Positions 18,573 to 27,381 of a stretch of 64,000 nucleotides of DNA are shown one piece after another. Below the pieces are notes generated by a model. It worked only from the letters and a program-made list of their open reading frames with translations, was not told the origin of the DNA and searched no databases. This stretch comes from Streptomyces fulvorobeus (GTDB lineage Bacteria; Actinomycetota; Actinomycetes; Streptomycetales; Streptomycetaceae): positions 5,580,001 through 5,644,000 of the forward strand of contig NZ_BLWC01000001.1 in assembly GCF_013167895.1 (NCBI RefSeq), written 5' to 3'. Position numbers and translations under genes: made by a program. Numbering within the stretch: the first letter of the stretch is position 1; each line of letters begins with the position of its first letter.

Positions 18573-19198
18573 ACGAGAGGGCGGGGACGACGACAGTGAG
18601 CACCGCGAAGGACACGCAGGACAGCGAGGCGAAGGACCCCGTGCGGCCCGCCGCCCCGGCCGATGACACGGCGGACACCGGACCCACGCGGGAGACCTCC
18701 CGGCGGTGGCCCCGGATCGCCGGTGCGGCGTCGGCGGCCGCCCTGCTCGTCGCCGGCTGTCTGCTCTTCGCGGAGGGCAGGCAGCTGAGGGATACGGCCG
18801 CGACCTCGAACCGTGCGCTGACGGACCCGGAGGCGACGGCCGAAGTCGTGGGGGAGGTGAGCAACGCGCTCGGCAGGGTGTTCTCGTACAGCCCTCAGGC
18901 CACAGCGGCCACCAAGGCGTCGGCGAAGGAGGTTCTCGCGGGGAAGGCGCTCGTGCAGTACGCGGCTCTGTTCGGCCAGGTCGAGAAGCAGGCGGCCGAT
19001 CAGAGGCTGACGCTCACGAGCCAGGTCGTACGGGCCGGAGTGACGCGGCTGACGGGGCGCGGCGCCCATCTGCTGGTCTTCCTCGACCAGGTCTACGAAC
19101 GCCGGGGGAAGGCGCCCAGCACAGCGGCGGCGCAGCTCTCCGTCTCGGCCGAACACCGGGGCGGGCGCTGGTACATCGTGGAGATCACCTCCCGGTAG
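18569..19198 (+). CDS. Mce-associated membrane protein, copy B
   Basis: A 209-residue protein. A charged cytoplasmic N-terminus (1-45) leads to a single helix (about 50-70), then an outer NTF2-like domain with VGEVSNALGRVFSYSPQATA, a VLAGKALVQYAALFGQVEKQ helix and a strand HLLVFLDQVYERRGK. It resembles the protein at 19847-20583 (shared VFSY, LLVF-DQ and RTGK-like motifs). The ATG at 18569 overlaps the previous stop. The expected role is assembly or stabilisation of the MCE complex. Confidence 0.85.
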   Translation: MNERAGTTTVSTAKDTQDSEAKDPVRPAAPADDTADTGPTRETSRRWPRIAGAASAAALLVAGCLLFAEGRQLRDTAATSNRALTDPEATAEVVGEVSNALGRVFSYSPQATAATKASAKEVLAGKALVQYAALFGQVEKQAADQRLTLTSQVVRAGVTRLTGRGAHLLVFLDQVYERRGKAPSTAAAQLSVSAEHRGGRWYIVEITSR

Positions 19199-19273
19199 CG
19201 GGCCGCGATCCCGCACAGGCGCTCGGCGAGCGCATCGGAACGGACCAGATCCGCAGGCAGGGGAGGGACAACG

Positions 19274-19804
19274 ATGGCACGGGTAGGGACGACGCGCGAT
19301 CCGCTGCTGGTGGCGGCGGTCGCGCTGACGGTCGCGGCGGCAGGAGCGGCGGGCTGGGGGGGGCTGTCCTGGTACGAGGCGGCCCACGACGACTCCGCGG
19401 CGTACGCGCAGGTCCGCGACGACGCGCTGGCCGCGGGTGAGCAGGCCGTGCAGAACATGAACACCCTCGATCACCGGAAGGTGGAGGAGGGCCTGGACAG
19501 CTGGGAGGACTCCACCACAGGTGATCTGCGCCGCCAACTGGTCGAAGGGCGGGACGCGTTCGTGAAGCAGATCGAGTCGGCGAAGACGGTCAGCTCGGCC
19601 ACCGTCCTGTCCGGCGCGGTGACCGAACTCGACGACCGGGCGGGCAGGGCGGCGGTGATGGTGGCGCTGCGGGTCACCGTGACCGCGCCGAAGGGTGAGC
19701 CCGCGGTGAAGGAGAGCCGGATGCTCGGGCAGCTCACCCGGACGTCCGGGGGGTGGAAGCTCAGCGCACTCGGCCAGGCGCCCGTAGGCAACACGGCCGG
19801 CTGA
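19274..19804 (+). CDS. Mce-associated membrane protein, copy A'
   Basis: A 176-residue protein: N-terminal helix about 13-35, then YAQVRDDALAAGEQAVQNMNTLD and WEDSTTGDLRRQLVEGR, mirroring copy A, and a beta-rich C-terminal half. The 75-nt gap before it is the first real gap since the operon began and may mark the join of a duplicated two-gene block. The ATG at 19274 follows a GGGAGGG site. Confidence 0.85.
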   Translation: MARVGTTRDPLLVAAVALTVAAAGAAGWGGLSWYEAAHDDSAAYAQVRDDALAAGEQAVQNMNTLDHRKVEEGLDSWEDSTTGDLRRQLVEGRDAFVKQIESAKTVSSATVLSGAVTELDDRAGRAAVMVALRVTVTAPKGEPAVKESRMLGQLTRTSGGWKLSALGQAPVGNTAG

Positions 19805-19846
19805 CGCATCCGACCCCCGCCCCGCCACCGAGAGAGGACCCCGGAC

Positions 19847-20583
19847 ATGTCGACGACCCGTCACCTCGTCAACCGGCGCCGCCGCCTGGCCACCGCCGCC
19901 GCACGCACCACCACGGCACCCGCGCCGATCCCCGGTCCGCCCGAGGCCCCGCACGACGCCGGGCCCGAAGCGGGGCCGGCGGAGGAAGCGGACACCGCCC
20001 AGGACGAGGCGCCGGACACCGCCGAGGACGACGCGCCACCCGAGCCCCGGCCGAAGCGGCGCCCGCCCGCGCTGCCGGTCCGGCTTCCCGCGGTCCTGTG
20101 CGCCGCCACGGTACTGCTCGGCGCCTTCGCCGCCTGGTCGTCCACCTCTGCCGACCGGCTGCGCGACGACCCGTCCCGGCAGAACACCGCGCTCACCGAC
20201 ATCGGCCGGACCAGCGAGGTGAAGGGCCAGATCACCGAGGCGGTCGGTGCCGTCTTCTCGTACAACTACGCCTCGCCCGCCACCTCGCGGAAGGCCGCGA
20301 GAACGTACCTGGTGGGCAGAGCGGTCGGCCAGCACGAGGAGATGCTCGCCGAGGTACGGGCGCAGGCGCCGAAGCAGAGGCTCGTCCTCACCACGACCGT
20401 CACGGAGAGCGGCGTGGAACGGCTCGACGGCGACCGCGCCCGGCTGCTGGTCTTCGCCGACCAGAGCAACACCCGTACGGGCAAGGCGGACGAGACCACC
20501 TACGCGGCGGCCATGTTCACCGTGGACGCCGTGCGCCGGGGGACAGCTGGCGGATCTCCGCCATCGACACGTTCACCAAGTGA
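19847..20583 (+). CDS. Mce-associated membrane protein, copy B', frameshifted near 20540
   Basis: A long acidic and Pro-rich cytoplasmic N-terminus (about 1-75), one helix (about 82-100) and an outer domain with ITEAVGAVFSYNYASPATS and ARLLVFADQSNTRTGK, paralogous to copy B. As read the frame drifts after MFTVDAVRRG and stops at 20626. One extra G in the G5 run at 20538-20542 gives the natural end DSWRISAIDTFTK at 20583 (245 residues), matching the RWYIVEITSR end of copy B. Confidence 0.8.
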
Positions 20584-20622
20584 TCCGGCGCACCAAGTGA
20601 TCCGGCGGAGAGGAGAGCACGC

Positions 20623-21924
20623 ATGAGGATCAACGGCACCATGCTCCGAGGACTCACCAGCACGGCCACCGCCTTCGCGGCGATGGCCGCGCTCACCGCG
20701 TCCCAGGCACCGGGGTTCCCGGGGCAGCCGCTGAACGGGAAGAGGACCGCGGCCCAGGACGGCGTGGTCTGGACCGAGGCTCCCGACGACGACGCGTACC
20801 ACACCGAGCTGCCACCGCTGAGGACACCGCAGCCACCCGCGGCGGTGGCGGGTCCGGCGCCGGGCGGCACCGGACCTGTGGATGTCCGGGCACGGGCCGA
20901 GGCGGGTATTCCCGCGACGGTCCTCGCCGCCTACCGCGCGGCGGAGGACGCACTGGGGCGCAGTGATCCCGGCTGCAACCTGCCGTGGCAACTGCTCGCC
21001 GCGATCGGCAAGGTGGAGTCCGGCCAGGCGAGCGGAGGACGGGTCGACTCCGCGGGCACCACACTCGGCAGCATCCTCGGCCCGGTGCTCAACGGCGTGG
21101 GATTCGCCGACATCAGGGACACGGACGACGGCGCCTACGACGGCGACACGCGGTACGACCGGGCTGTAGGGCCCATGCAGTTCATCCCCTCCACCTGGGC
21201 CCGCTGGGGGAAGGACGGCAACCGTGACGGGCGCCGGGACCCCGACAACATCTACGACGCCTCGCTCGCGGCGGGGCACTACCTCTGCGCCGGGACGCGG
21301 AACCTGAACGAGCCGGGCGATCTGGACCGGGCGATCCTCAGCTACAACCACTCGGACACCTATCTGCGTACGGTCCTGTCCTGGCTGGCCTACTACCGCC
21401 AGGGCACCCACCCGGTCGCCGACGGCGAGGGCCGTGTGCCGCAGAGCCCCGGCCCGGGCGGCCCCGTGGTGCCCAAGGTCCCGGTGGGCGGCCCCGGCAG
21501 CCCGGCGAAGCCCTCAGGCGGAGGCCCGGACGGCCCCGGCGGAGCAGGCGGCGGCATCGTCGTCGGCCCGCAGCCGACCACCCCGCCGCCCCGGCCCACC
21601 CCTTCCGTGCCCGGCAGACCTCCGCGGCCGGGTCCCGCCCCGACAGAGCCGGGCCCGACCGGCCCCGGACCCGACCCGACGGAGACCGGATCGCCGGGCC
21701 CCGGCCCCTCACCCGCGGACCCGGTCACGCCACCGGTCACGCCGTCACCGACCACACCGCCACCGTCGCCGTCCCCCGACCCCGGTACCACCGCTCCCCC
21801 CTGCCCCTCGGACTCGCCGTCCCCCGATCCCACTGATCCCACTGATCCCACCGACAGCACCGCCCCCGGGACGGAGACGCCGGCACCGGACCCCTGTGCG
21901 GGCACGGCCGCCTCAGCCGCCTGA
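20623..21924 (+). CDS. Secreted lytic transglycosylase with Pro-rich tail
   Basis: A 433-residue exported protein: signal peptide about 1-28 and a MltB/SLT-like domain about 90-265. The catalytic Glu is likely that of IGKVESG (about residue 130), with VGPMQFIPSTWARWGKDG, YDASLAAGHYLC and AILSYNHSDTYL as fold motifs. The C-terminal 160 residues are low-complexity Pro/Gly/Thr/Ser, including DPTDPTDPTD, and probably span the wall. The enzyme cleaves peptidoglycan glycan strands. Starting 40 nt after the last Mce-associated gene, it may open the wall for the MCE complex. The stop overlaps the convergent ligase gene by 12 nt. Confidence 0.85.
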   Translation: MRINGTMLRGLTSTATAFAAMAALTASQAPGFPGQPLNGKRTAAQDGVVWTEAPDDDAYHTELPPLRTPQPPAAVAGPAPGGTGPVDVRARAEAGIPATVLAAYRAAEDALGRSDPGCNLPWQLLAAIGKVESGQASGGRVDSAGTTLGSILGPVLNGVGFADIRDTDDGAYDGDTRYDRAVGPMQFIPSTWARWGKDGNRDGRRDPDNIYDASLAAGHYLCAGTRNLNEPGDLDRAILSYNHSDTYLRTVLSWLAYYRQGTHPVADGEGRVPQSPGPGGPVVPKVPVGGPGSPAKPSGGGPDGPGGAGGGIVVGPQPTTPPPRPTPSVPGRPPRPGPAPTEPGPTGPGPDPTETGSPGPGPSPADPVTPPVTPSPTTPPPSPSPDPGTTAPPCPSDSPSPDPTDPTDPTDSTAPGTETPAPDPCAGTAASAA

Positions 21925-22986
21925 CAGCACCTCGGACAGGTCGTACCGCACCACCTCCTCCAGCTGCGCGTACGTGCAGCCGGCGGGGGTGCGGTCCGGC
22001 CGCCACCGGCGGAACTGGGTGGTGTGCCGGAACCGGTCGCCCTCCATGTGGTCGTAGGCGACCTCCACCACCCGCTCGGGACGCAGCGCCACCCACGACT
22101 GGTCCTTCTTTCCCGACCAGCGGCTCGGTGTGCCCGGCAGCCGGGCCGCCTCGTGCGCGGCGGCGTCCGCCCACGCGGCCCACGGATGACCTCCGGCGCC
22201 GCGCAGCGGCTCCAGCTCCTCCACCAGTTCCGCGCGCCGCCGCATCGAGAAGGCGGCGCACGCGCCGACGTGCTGGAGGACGCCGTCGGAGTCGTACAGG
22301 CCCAGCAGGAGCGAGCCGACGACCGGGCCGCTCTTGTGGAAGCGGTAACCCGCCACCACACAGTCGGCGGTCCGCTCGTGCTTGATCTTGTACATGGCGC
22401 GGATGTCGGACCGGTAGGGCAGGTCGAGCGGTTTGGCGACGACGCCGTCGAGCCCCGCGCCCTCGAAATGCTCGAACCACTCCCGGGCGGTCGCCAGGTC
22501 CGTCGTGGCGGGAGCGAGATGCACCGGCGGCGAGGCACCGGAGAGCGCCGCCCCGAGCACCGCCCGCCGGTCCGTCAGCGGGGTGTCGAGCAGGGACACG
22601 TCGTTCGCCGCGAGGACGTCGAAGGCGACGAAAGCGGCCGGGGTCCGCTCCGCCAGCATCCGCACCCGGGATTCGGCCGGATGGATGCGCTCGCTGAGCC
22701 GGTCGAAGTCGAGCCGCCCGTCGTGGATGACGACGATCTCCCCGTCGATCACGCAGCGGGCCGGCAGATTGTCCCGCAGCGCCACGACCAGCTCGGGGAA
22801 GTAGCGGGTGAGCGGCTTGCCGGTCCGGCTGCCGATCACCACCTCGTCACCGTCCCGGTGCACGATGGCCCGGAACCCGTCCCACTTCGCCTCGTAGTGC
22901 ATTCCGGGCGGGATCGCGGAGACGGACTTGGCGAGCATCGGTTTCACGGGCGGCATCACCGGCAGGTCCATGCGCCCGATTGTCAC
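21913..22986 (-). CDS. ATP-dependent DNA ligase (LigC/LigD ligase-domain type)
   Basis: A 357-residue ligase that seals nicks using ATP. The nucleotidyl-transfer motif I is EAKWDGFRA with Lys as the adenylated residue (about 34). Motif III is in VAFDVLAAND, motif IV is LDGVVAKP and motif V is MYKIKHER. The OB-fold part follows from about residue 215. It has no nuclease or polymerase domain, so it is a stand-alone end-joining ligase. GTG at 22986 follows GGAGG; an ATG at 22971 is an alternative. It is divergent from the polymerase-domain gene with only 62 nt between starts, so both are probably expressed together. No Ku gene is in the window. Confidence 0.9.
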   Translation of the reverse strand: MTIGRMDLPVMPPVKPMLAKSVSAIPPGMHYEAKWDGFRAIVHRDGDEVVIGSRTGKPLTRYFPELVVALRDNLPARCVIDGEIVVIHDGRLDFDRLSERIHPAESRVRMLAERTPAAFVAFDVLAANDVSLLDTPLTDRRAVLGAALSGASPPVHLAPATTDLATAREWFEHFEGAGLDGVVAKPLDLPYRSDIRAMYKIKHERTADCVVAGYRFHKSGPVVGSLLLGLYDSDGVLQHVGACAAFSMRRRAELVEELEPLRGAGGHPWAAWADAAAHEAARLPGTPSRWSGKKDQSWVALRPERVVEVAYDHMEGDRFRHTTQFRRWRPDRTPAGCTYAQLEEVVRYDLSEVLSGG

Positions 22987-23048
22987 CCATTCCTCCCTTG
23001 ACGTCTCCCGATGTGCGGCAGCGGTGGGCCCGGCCTACGGTGGCCGAC

Positions 23049-24074
23049 ATGGGAGCAGCGGTGGAGCTGGACGCAGACGGACGGCCGGTACGACTGTCCA
23101 ACCCCGACAAGGTCTACTTTCCGGAGAAGGGCTATACGAAGCGGGACGTGGCCGAGTACTTCCTCGCGGTCGGGGGCGGAATCACCCGTGCGCTGCGGGA
23201 CCGGCCGACCACGCTCCAGCGCTTCGTGGACGGGGTCGGCGGCGAGTTCTTCTACCAGAAGCGGGCGCCGAAGAACCTCCCCGACTGGATTCCGACCGCG
23301 CGGATCTCCTTCCCCAGCGGGCGGTTCGCCGACGAGATCTGCCCCACCGAGCCCGCCGCCGTCCTGTGGGCGGCCAACCTCGGCACCCTCACCTTCCACC
23401 CCTGGCCGGTACGGAGCACGGACACCGACCACCCGGACGAACTGCGCATCGACCTCGACCCGCAGCCCGGCACGGAGTACGCCGACGCGGTCACCGCCGC
23501 CCACGAACTGCGCGCCGTCCTGGACGAACACGGCCTGCGCGGCTGGCCCAAGACCTCCGGCGGGCGCGGCATCCACGTCTTCGTACCGATCGAACCCCGC
23601 TGGACCTTCACCGAGGTCCGCCGCGCCACCATCGCCATCGGCCGGGACCTCGCACGGCGCATGCCGGACCAGGTGACCACCGCCTGGTGGAAGGAGGAGC
23701 GCGGCGAACGCATCTTCGTGGACTACAACCAGACGGCCCGCGACCGGACGATCGCCTCCGCCTACTCCGTACGCCCGTTCCCGCACGCCCCGGTCTCCGC
23801 GCCGCTGCGCTGGGATGAGCTCGACGACGTCGAACCGCGCGACTTCGACATCAGGACCATGCCCACGCGGTACGCGGAGGTGGGCGACCTGCACGCCGAG
23901 ATGGAGGACCACGCCTTCGGCCTGGAGGAGGTGCTGGAACTCGCCGCGCGCGACGAGCGGGACCGGAGCCTGGGCGACATGCCCTACCCGCCGGAGTACC
24001 CCAAGATGCCGGGCGAACCGAAACGCGTCCAGCCCAGCCGCGCCCGGCACGACAAGGAGGGCGACGAGGCGTGA
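23049..24074 (+). CDS. LigD-type non-homologous end-joining polymerase/primase
   Basis: A 341-residue protein of the archaeo-eukaryotic primase fold found in LigD. It opens with RLSNPDKVYFPEKGYTKRD, typical of the family. Metal ligands are in LRIDLDPQPG (Asp-x-Asp, about 136-138), with TSGGRGIHVFVP as the nucleotide-binding turn and AYSVRP near the end. It adds nucleotides at broken ends during end joining. ATG 23049 is chosen because family similarity starts there; the frame extends 69 nt upstream without support. Its stop overlaps the next gene's GTG by four nt. Confidence 0.9.
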   Translation: MGAAVELDADGRPVRLSNPDKVYFPEKGYTKRDVAEYFLAVGGGITRALRDRPTTLQRFVDGVGGEFFYQKRAPKNLPDWIPTARISFPSGRFADEICPTEPAAVLWAANLGTLTFHPWPVRSTDTDHPDELRIDLDPQPGTEYADAVTAAHELRAVLDEHGLRGWPKTSGGRGIHVFVPIEPRWTFTEVRRATIAIGRDLARRMPDQVTTAWWKEERGERIFVDYNQTARDRTIASAYSVRPFPHAPVSAPLRWDELDDVEPRDFDIRTMPTRYAEVGDLHAEMEDHAFGLEEVLELAARDERDRSLGDMPYPPEYPKMPGEPKRVQPSRARHDKEGDEA

Positions 24075-25135
24075 GCGGGCGGCGCGAGCACGGCGCGCAC
24101 GGCCGGCCGCCGACGCGCGGCGAGAAGTGGGAGGCGTTCAAGAAGTCGCCCTTCCTGCCGGCGGCCGTCCTGCTGTTCATCCTCGCCGCGGCCGCCGGGC
24201 TCTTCGCCGGCTCCTACACCTACACCATGGCGAACCCGACGCCCCGCGCCGTCCCGGCCGCGCTGGTCGGGCCCGCCGATGAACCGCGCACCAGGACGTT
24301 CGTCGCCGGGATGGAAAAGGCGCTCGACGCCTCCCTGCGTCTGCGCCCGTACGCCACCATGGCCAAGGCCCGCCAGGCGATGGAGGACCAGAGGGTCTTC
24401 ACGATCCTGCGCCGGGAGGGCGCCGGGGTGGCGCTCGACGTCGCCGGAGCGTCCGGCGCCTCCGTCGCGCAGCTGCTCGCCGAGTCCGCGGTGAAGGTGA
24501 GCGACGCGGTGGGCGTCCCGGTGACGGTCACCGACGTCAAACCGCTCCAGAAGGGCGACCCCCGGGGTCTCGCCCTCTTCTACATCTCGCTCGCCGCCGT
24601 CATCATCGGCTTCGTCGGAGCCATCCAGCTGAGCGTCCACGCCCGCGGGCTCGCCCCCCTGGAACGGATCGCCTTCACCCTCGGCTACGCCCTGCTCGGC
24701 GGCTTCGCCATCGCCGCCGTCGTGGACCGGCTGCTGGGCGCGCTGCACCTGCCGTTCGTCGAGTCCTGGCTGATCCTGGCGCTCACGATGTTCGCGTCCG
24801 GCATGGTCTTCACCATGTTCAACACCATCATAGGGCGGTGGGCGATGCTCCCCACCTGGGGCCTCATGGTGCTGCTCGGCAACCCGTCCTCAGGCGGCGC
24901 CGTCTCCTGGCCGCTCCTGCCGTCGGCCCTCGGGCACATCGGCCACTGGCTTCCGCCGGGCGCGTCCGTCAGCGCCCAGCACACGGCCGTCTACTACCAG
25001 GGGCACCAGTTCGTCTTCCCGTACCTGGTACTGGGCGGCTGGGCCCTGGTCTCCTGCACGGTCTTCTGGGTATGGCGCCACCGGCACCCGGGAGGCCGCG
25101 ACCGCGTGCACGGGCACGCGGCCGCGGCCTCCTGA
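24071..25135 (+). CDS. YhgE/Pip-like or ABC-2-type membrane protein
   Basis: A 354-residue integral membrane protein: a helix at about 30-50, an outer domain about 55-160 (including VAGMEKALDASLRLRPYATM), then five to six helices (LALFYISLAAVIIGFVGAIQ onward) to residue 340 and a basic tail. This layout matches YhgE/Pip-type and ABC-2-related proteins such as DUF3533. The function is unknown. The four-nt overlap with the end-joining polymerase gene implies shared transcription, although no functional link is obvious. Its stop is 14 nt from the stop of the convergent gene. Confidence 0.75.
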   Translation: MSGRREHGAHGRPPTRGEKWEAFKKSPFLPAAVLLFILAAAAGLFAGSYTYTMANPTPRAVPAALVGPADEPRTRTFVAGMEKALDASLRLRPYATMAKARQAMEDQRVFTILRREGAGVALDVAGASGASVAQLLAESAVKVSDAVGVPVTVTDVKPLQKGDPRGLALFYISLAAVIIGFVGAIQLSVHARGLAPLERIAFTLGYALLGGFAIAAVVDRLLGALHLPFVESWLILALTMFASGMVFTMFNTIIGRWAMLPTWGLMVLLGNPSSGGAVSWPLLPSALGHIGHWLPPGASVSAQHTAVYYQGHQFVFPYLVLGGWALVSCTVFWVWRHRHPGGRDRVHGHAAAAS

Positions 25136-25149
25136 CGCGGGGTCGCGGC

Positions 25150-27381
25150 TCACAGCTCCTTGATACGGATGTCGCGGTAGGAGACCACGTCCGTGGTGCC
25201 GTGCACCTGGAGACCGACATAACCCGAGGCGAAACGCCGGCCGTCGGTGCCCGGGTCGTCGCTCCGCGGCGGCTCGAAGAGGCGGCCACCGGAGTTCTCG
25301 AACTCGTTGATCAGGACACCGTTGCGGTAGACCGAGTAGTGCTGGTCCACCACCCGGATCTCGTAGTCGTTCCAGGTGCCCTTGGGAGTGACCCCGGCGC
25401 CGCCGAGACCCACCCGGTCGAACCCGTAGATCGAGCCCGTCTTGTACATGTCGCCGTCCGGCCGGTCGTTGATCTGCACCTCATGGCCGTACTTGATGGC
25501 GACCCACTCCGGACGCGGCTCCTCCGGGTTGTCGTGGACGTACGGGAAGCGCACGAACACCCCGCTGTTGGCGTTGCCCGTACCCGGGGCGTCGTCCCGC
25601 CACTGGAGCTTGAGCGAGAAGTCCCCGTACTGCCGGCCCGGGAACCACAGCATGCCCATGCCGGGGACCGTGGTCGAGCTGGTGATGGTGCCGTCCGCGT
25701 TGAGTCCGAACCTGCCGCCGCCCACCTGCTCCCACCTGGCCAGCGACGCGGCCGTGCCGTCGAACAGCTTCTGGTAGCCGTCGACCTGGCCCGGCCTGCC
25801 GATGCCGGACTGCTTCGCCGCCCGGTAGATCGTGCGGTGCTCGCGGGCGTCGATCACCCCGGCGGACAGGAGCCTGTCCAGGACCGTGTCCACGTGCTTG
25901 AGGAACAGCGCGTGCGAGGACCAGTCCTTCTCGTCCTCGATCAGCTCGTTGATTGTGCACCGGTTGCCGGTGACCCGGTTGGGGACACCGCTGTCGACCG
26001 TGCCCACGATGACCGTCAGCCGCTCGTCGAACTCCGGGCAGTGCGGCGCCGGGACCCCGCCGCCCTCGGCGACCGTGAACGACACCTGTTTCGCCACGGA
26101 GGTGTTGCCCGCCTTGTCCGTCGCCCGGTGGGCGAAGGTGTGCGAGCCGGTCCTGTCGACGAGTACCGGAGCGGTGTAGGCCAGGTACGGGCCGCCGTCC
26201 AGGGAGTACTCGATCCGGTCCACACCGGAGCCGGCGTCGGTCGCGGTGACCGTCGCCTTCGCGCTGGTGATGAAGGCGCCGTCCGAGTTCTTCTCGCCCG
26301 TCAGCGCCACCGTCGTCTCCGGCGGGGTCGCGTCCTCGGTGGGCGGCTCGACGACGGTGAAGTCGACGGCCTTCTCCGCTGCCGCGTTGCCCGCCTTGTC
26401 GGTGGCCCGGTAGCGGACCTTGTGCGTGCCGGCCTCGTGCACCATCACCGGCGCGGTGTACGGCTGCCAGGCACCGTCCGCCCCGGTCGCGTACTCGATG
26501 GTGTTGACGCCGGACCCGGTGTCGGACGCCGTCACGGTGACGGTGGCCATCCCCAGGTACGCCCCCTGGGCGTCCTTCTCGCCCGATACGGTCGCCGAGG
26601 TCTCCGGCGGCGTCGCGTCGTCGGTGGGCGGCGCGGCCACGGTGAAGTCGACGGCCTTCTCCGCCGCCGTGTTGCCCGCCTTGTCGGTGGCCCGGTAGCG
26701 GACCGTGTGCGCACCGACCTGGTTCACCACGACGGGCACGGTGTACGGCTGCCAGGCGCCGTCCGCGCCGATCGCGTACTCGATGGTGTTGACGCCCGAA
26801 CCGGCGTCGGTCGCCGCCACGCTGACGGCGGCCTGCCCGATGTACGCGCCATCGGCGTTCCTGTCACCGTCCACCTTCGCCGAGGTCTCCGGCGCCGTGG
26901 TGTCCTCACCGCCGCCCTCGGTCACGGTGAGGATGCCCTGCATCGCCCCGTGACCGGGAATGGTGCAGTGGTAGAAGTACCGGCCGGGGCTGAGCGTGAC
27001 CTGCGCGGTGTGCCTGCCGCCCTCGCTGTCGCTCGGGTTGGCGAGGATGTTCAGCTGGACGTCGTTGTTGAACTCCACGTCCGAGACGCTGAACGTCAGC
27101 GTGTGCGGCATGCCCGTGGTGTTGCCGGTCGCCGCGCTGTTCTCGAACACGATGGTCGCCGCGCCGGCCACGGCCGTCATGGGCGCGGACAGATAGCGGT
27201 CGATGGGGTTGCCCGCGGTCCAGGTGAGCACCTGGTCCGCCGCGGCCGCCTCCCGGTCGTCCTCCCGGCCGTACGCAGCCGTCGAGGTGAGCCCGAGGAC
27301 CAGCAGGAACGCGGCCAGCAGAGCCGGCCACAGCCGGGCGGGCCGGTGACGGGACCGTGTGAAGAGGGGACGGTGGGTCAC
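25150..27381 (-). CDS. Secreted cupredoxin / OmpL47 repeats / 3-keto-glycoside hydrolase (DUF1080) fusion
   Basis: A 743-residue exported protein. The signal peptide is about 1-38. A cupredoxin domain (about 49-155) has a type-1 copper set: His in GMPHTLTFS and Cys-His-Met in FYHCTIPGHGAMQG. Three OmpL47-type Ig-like repeats follow (about 160-450, each ending RYRATDKAGN or similar). The C-terminal domain (from about 540) is DUF1080/3-keto-disaccharide hydrolase: GMLWFPGRQYGDFSLKLQWR, ANSGVFVRFP, WNDYEIRVVDQHYSVYRNG. It should cleave 3-oxidised glycosides outside the cell while carrying an electron-transfer copper site. GTG 27381 overlaps the upstream stop by four nt, so it is coupled to the sugar dehydrogenase gene. 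Confidence 0.85.
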   Translation of the reverse strand: MTHRPLFTRSRHRPARLWPALLAAFLLVLGLTSTAAYGREDDREAAAADQVLTWTAGNPIDRYLSAPMTAVAGAATIVFENSAATGNTTGMPHTLTFSVSDVEFNNDVQLNILANPSDSEGGRHTAQVTLSPGRYFYHCTIPGHGAMQGILTVTEGGGEDTTAPETSAKVDGDRNADGAYIGQAAVSVAATDAGSGVNTIEYAIGADGAWQPYTVPVVVNQVGAHTVRYRATDKAGNTAAEKAVDFTVAAPPTDDATPPETSATVSGEKDAQGAYLGMATVTVTASDTGSGVNTIEYATGADGAWQPYTAPVMVHEAGTHKVRYRATDKAGNAAAEKAVDFTVVEPPTEDATPPETTVALTGEKNSDGAFITSAKATVTATDAGSGVDRIEYSLDGGPYLAYTAPVLVDRTGSHTFAHRATDKAGNTSVAKQVSFTVAEGGGVPAPHCPEFDERLTVIVGTVDSGVPNRVTGNRCTINELIEDEKDWSSHALFLKHVDTVLDRLLSAGVIDAREHRTIYRAAKQSGIGRPGQVDGYQKLFDGTAASLARWEQVGGGRFGLNADGTITSSTTVPGMGMLWFPGRQYGDFSLKLQWRDDAPGTGNANSGVFVRFPYVHDNPEEPRPEWVAIKYGHEVQINDRPDGDMYKTGSIYGFDRVGLGGAGVTPKGTWNDYEIRVVDQHYSVYRNGVLINEFENSGGRLFEPPRSDDPGTDGRRFASGYVGLQVHGTTDVVSYRDIRIKEL
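26320..26905. repeat. Two near-identical 285-bp coding repeats (OmpL47 units)
   Basis: Segments beginning at 26356 and 26641 repeat with a 285-bp period (95 codons) and long identical runs, including the block starting ggtgaagtcgacggcc at both places. They encode the first two OmpL47 repeats of the fusion protein. The third unit (about 26060-26330) is more diverged. The similarity suggests a recent in-gene duplication or gene conversion. Confidence 0.7.

Noticed and set aside
21826..21855. Short direct repeats GATCCCACT as a possible CRISPR or mobile-element trace
   Set aside because: They encode the DPTDPTDPTD stretch of the transglycosylase's Pro/Thr-rich tail and are ordinary low-complexity coding repeats.
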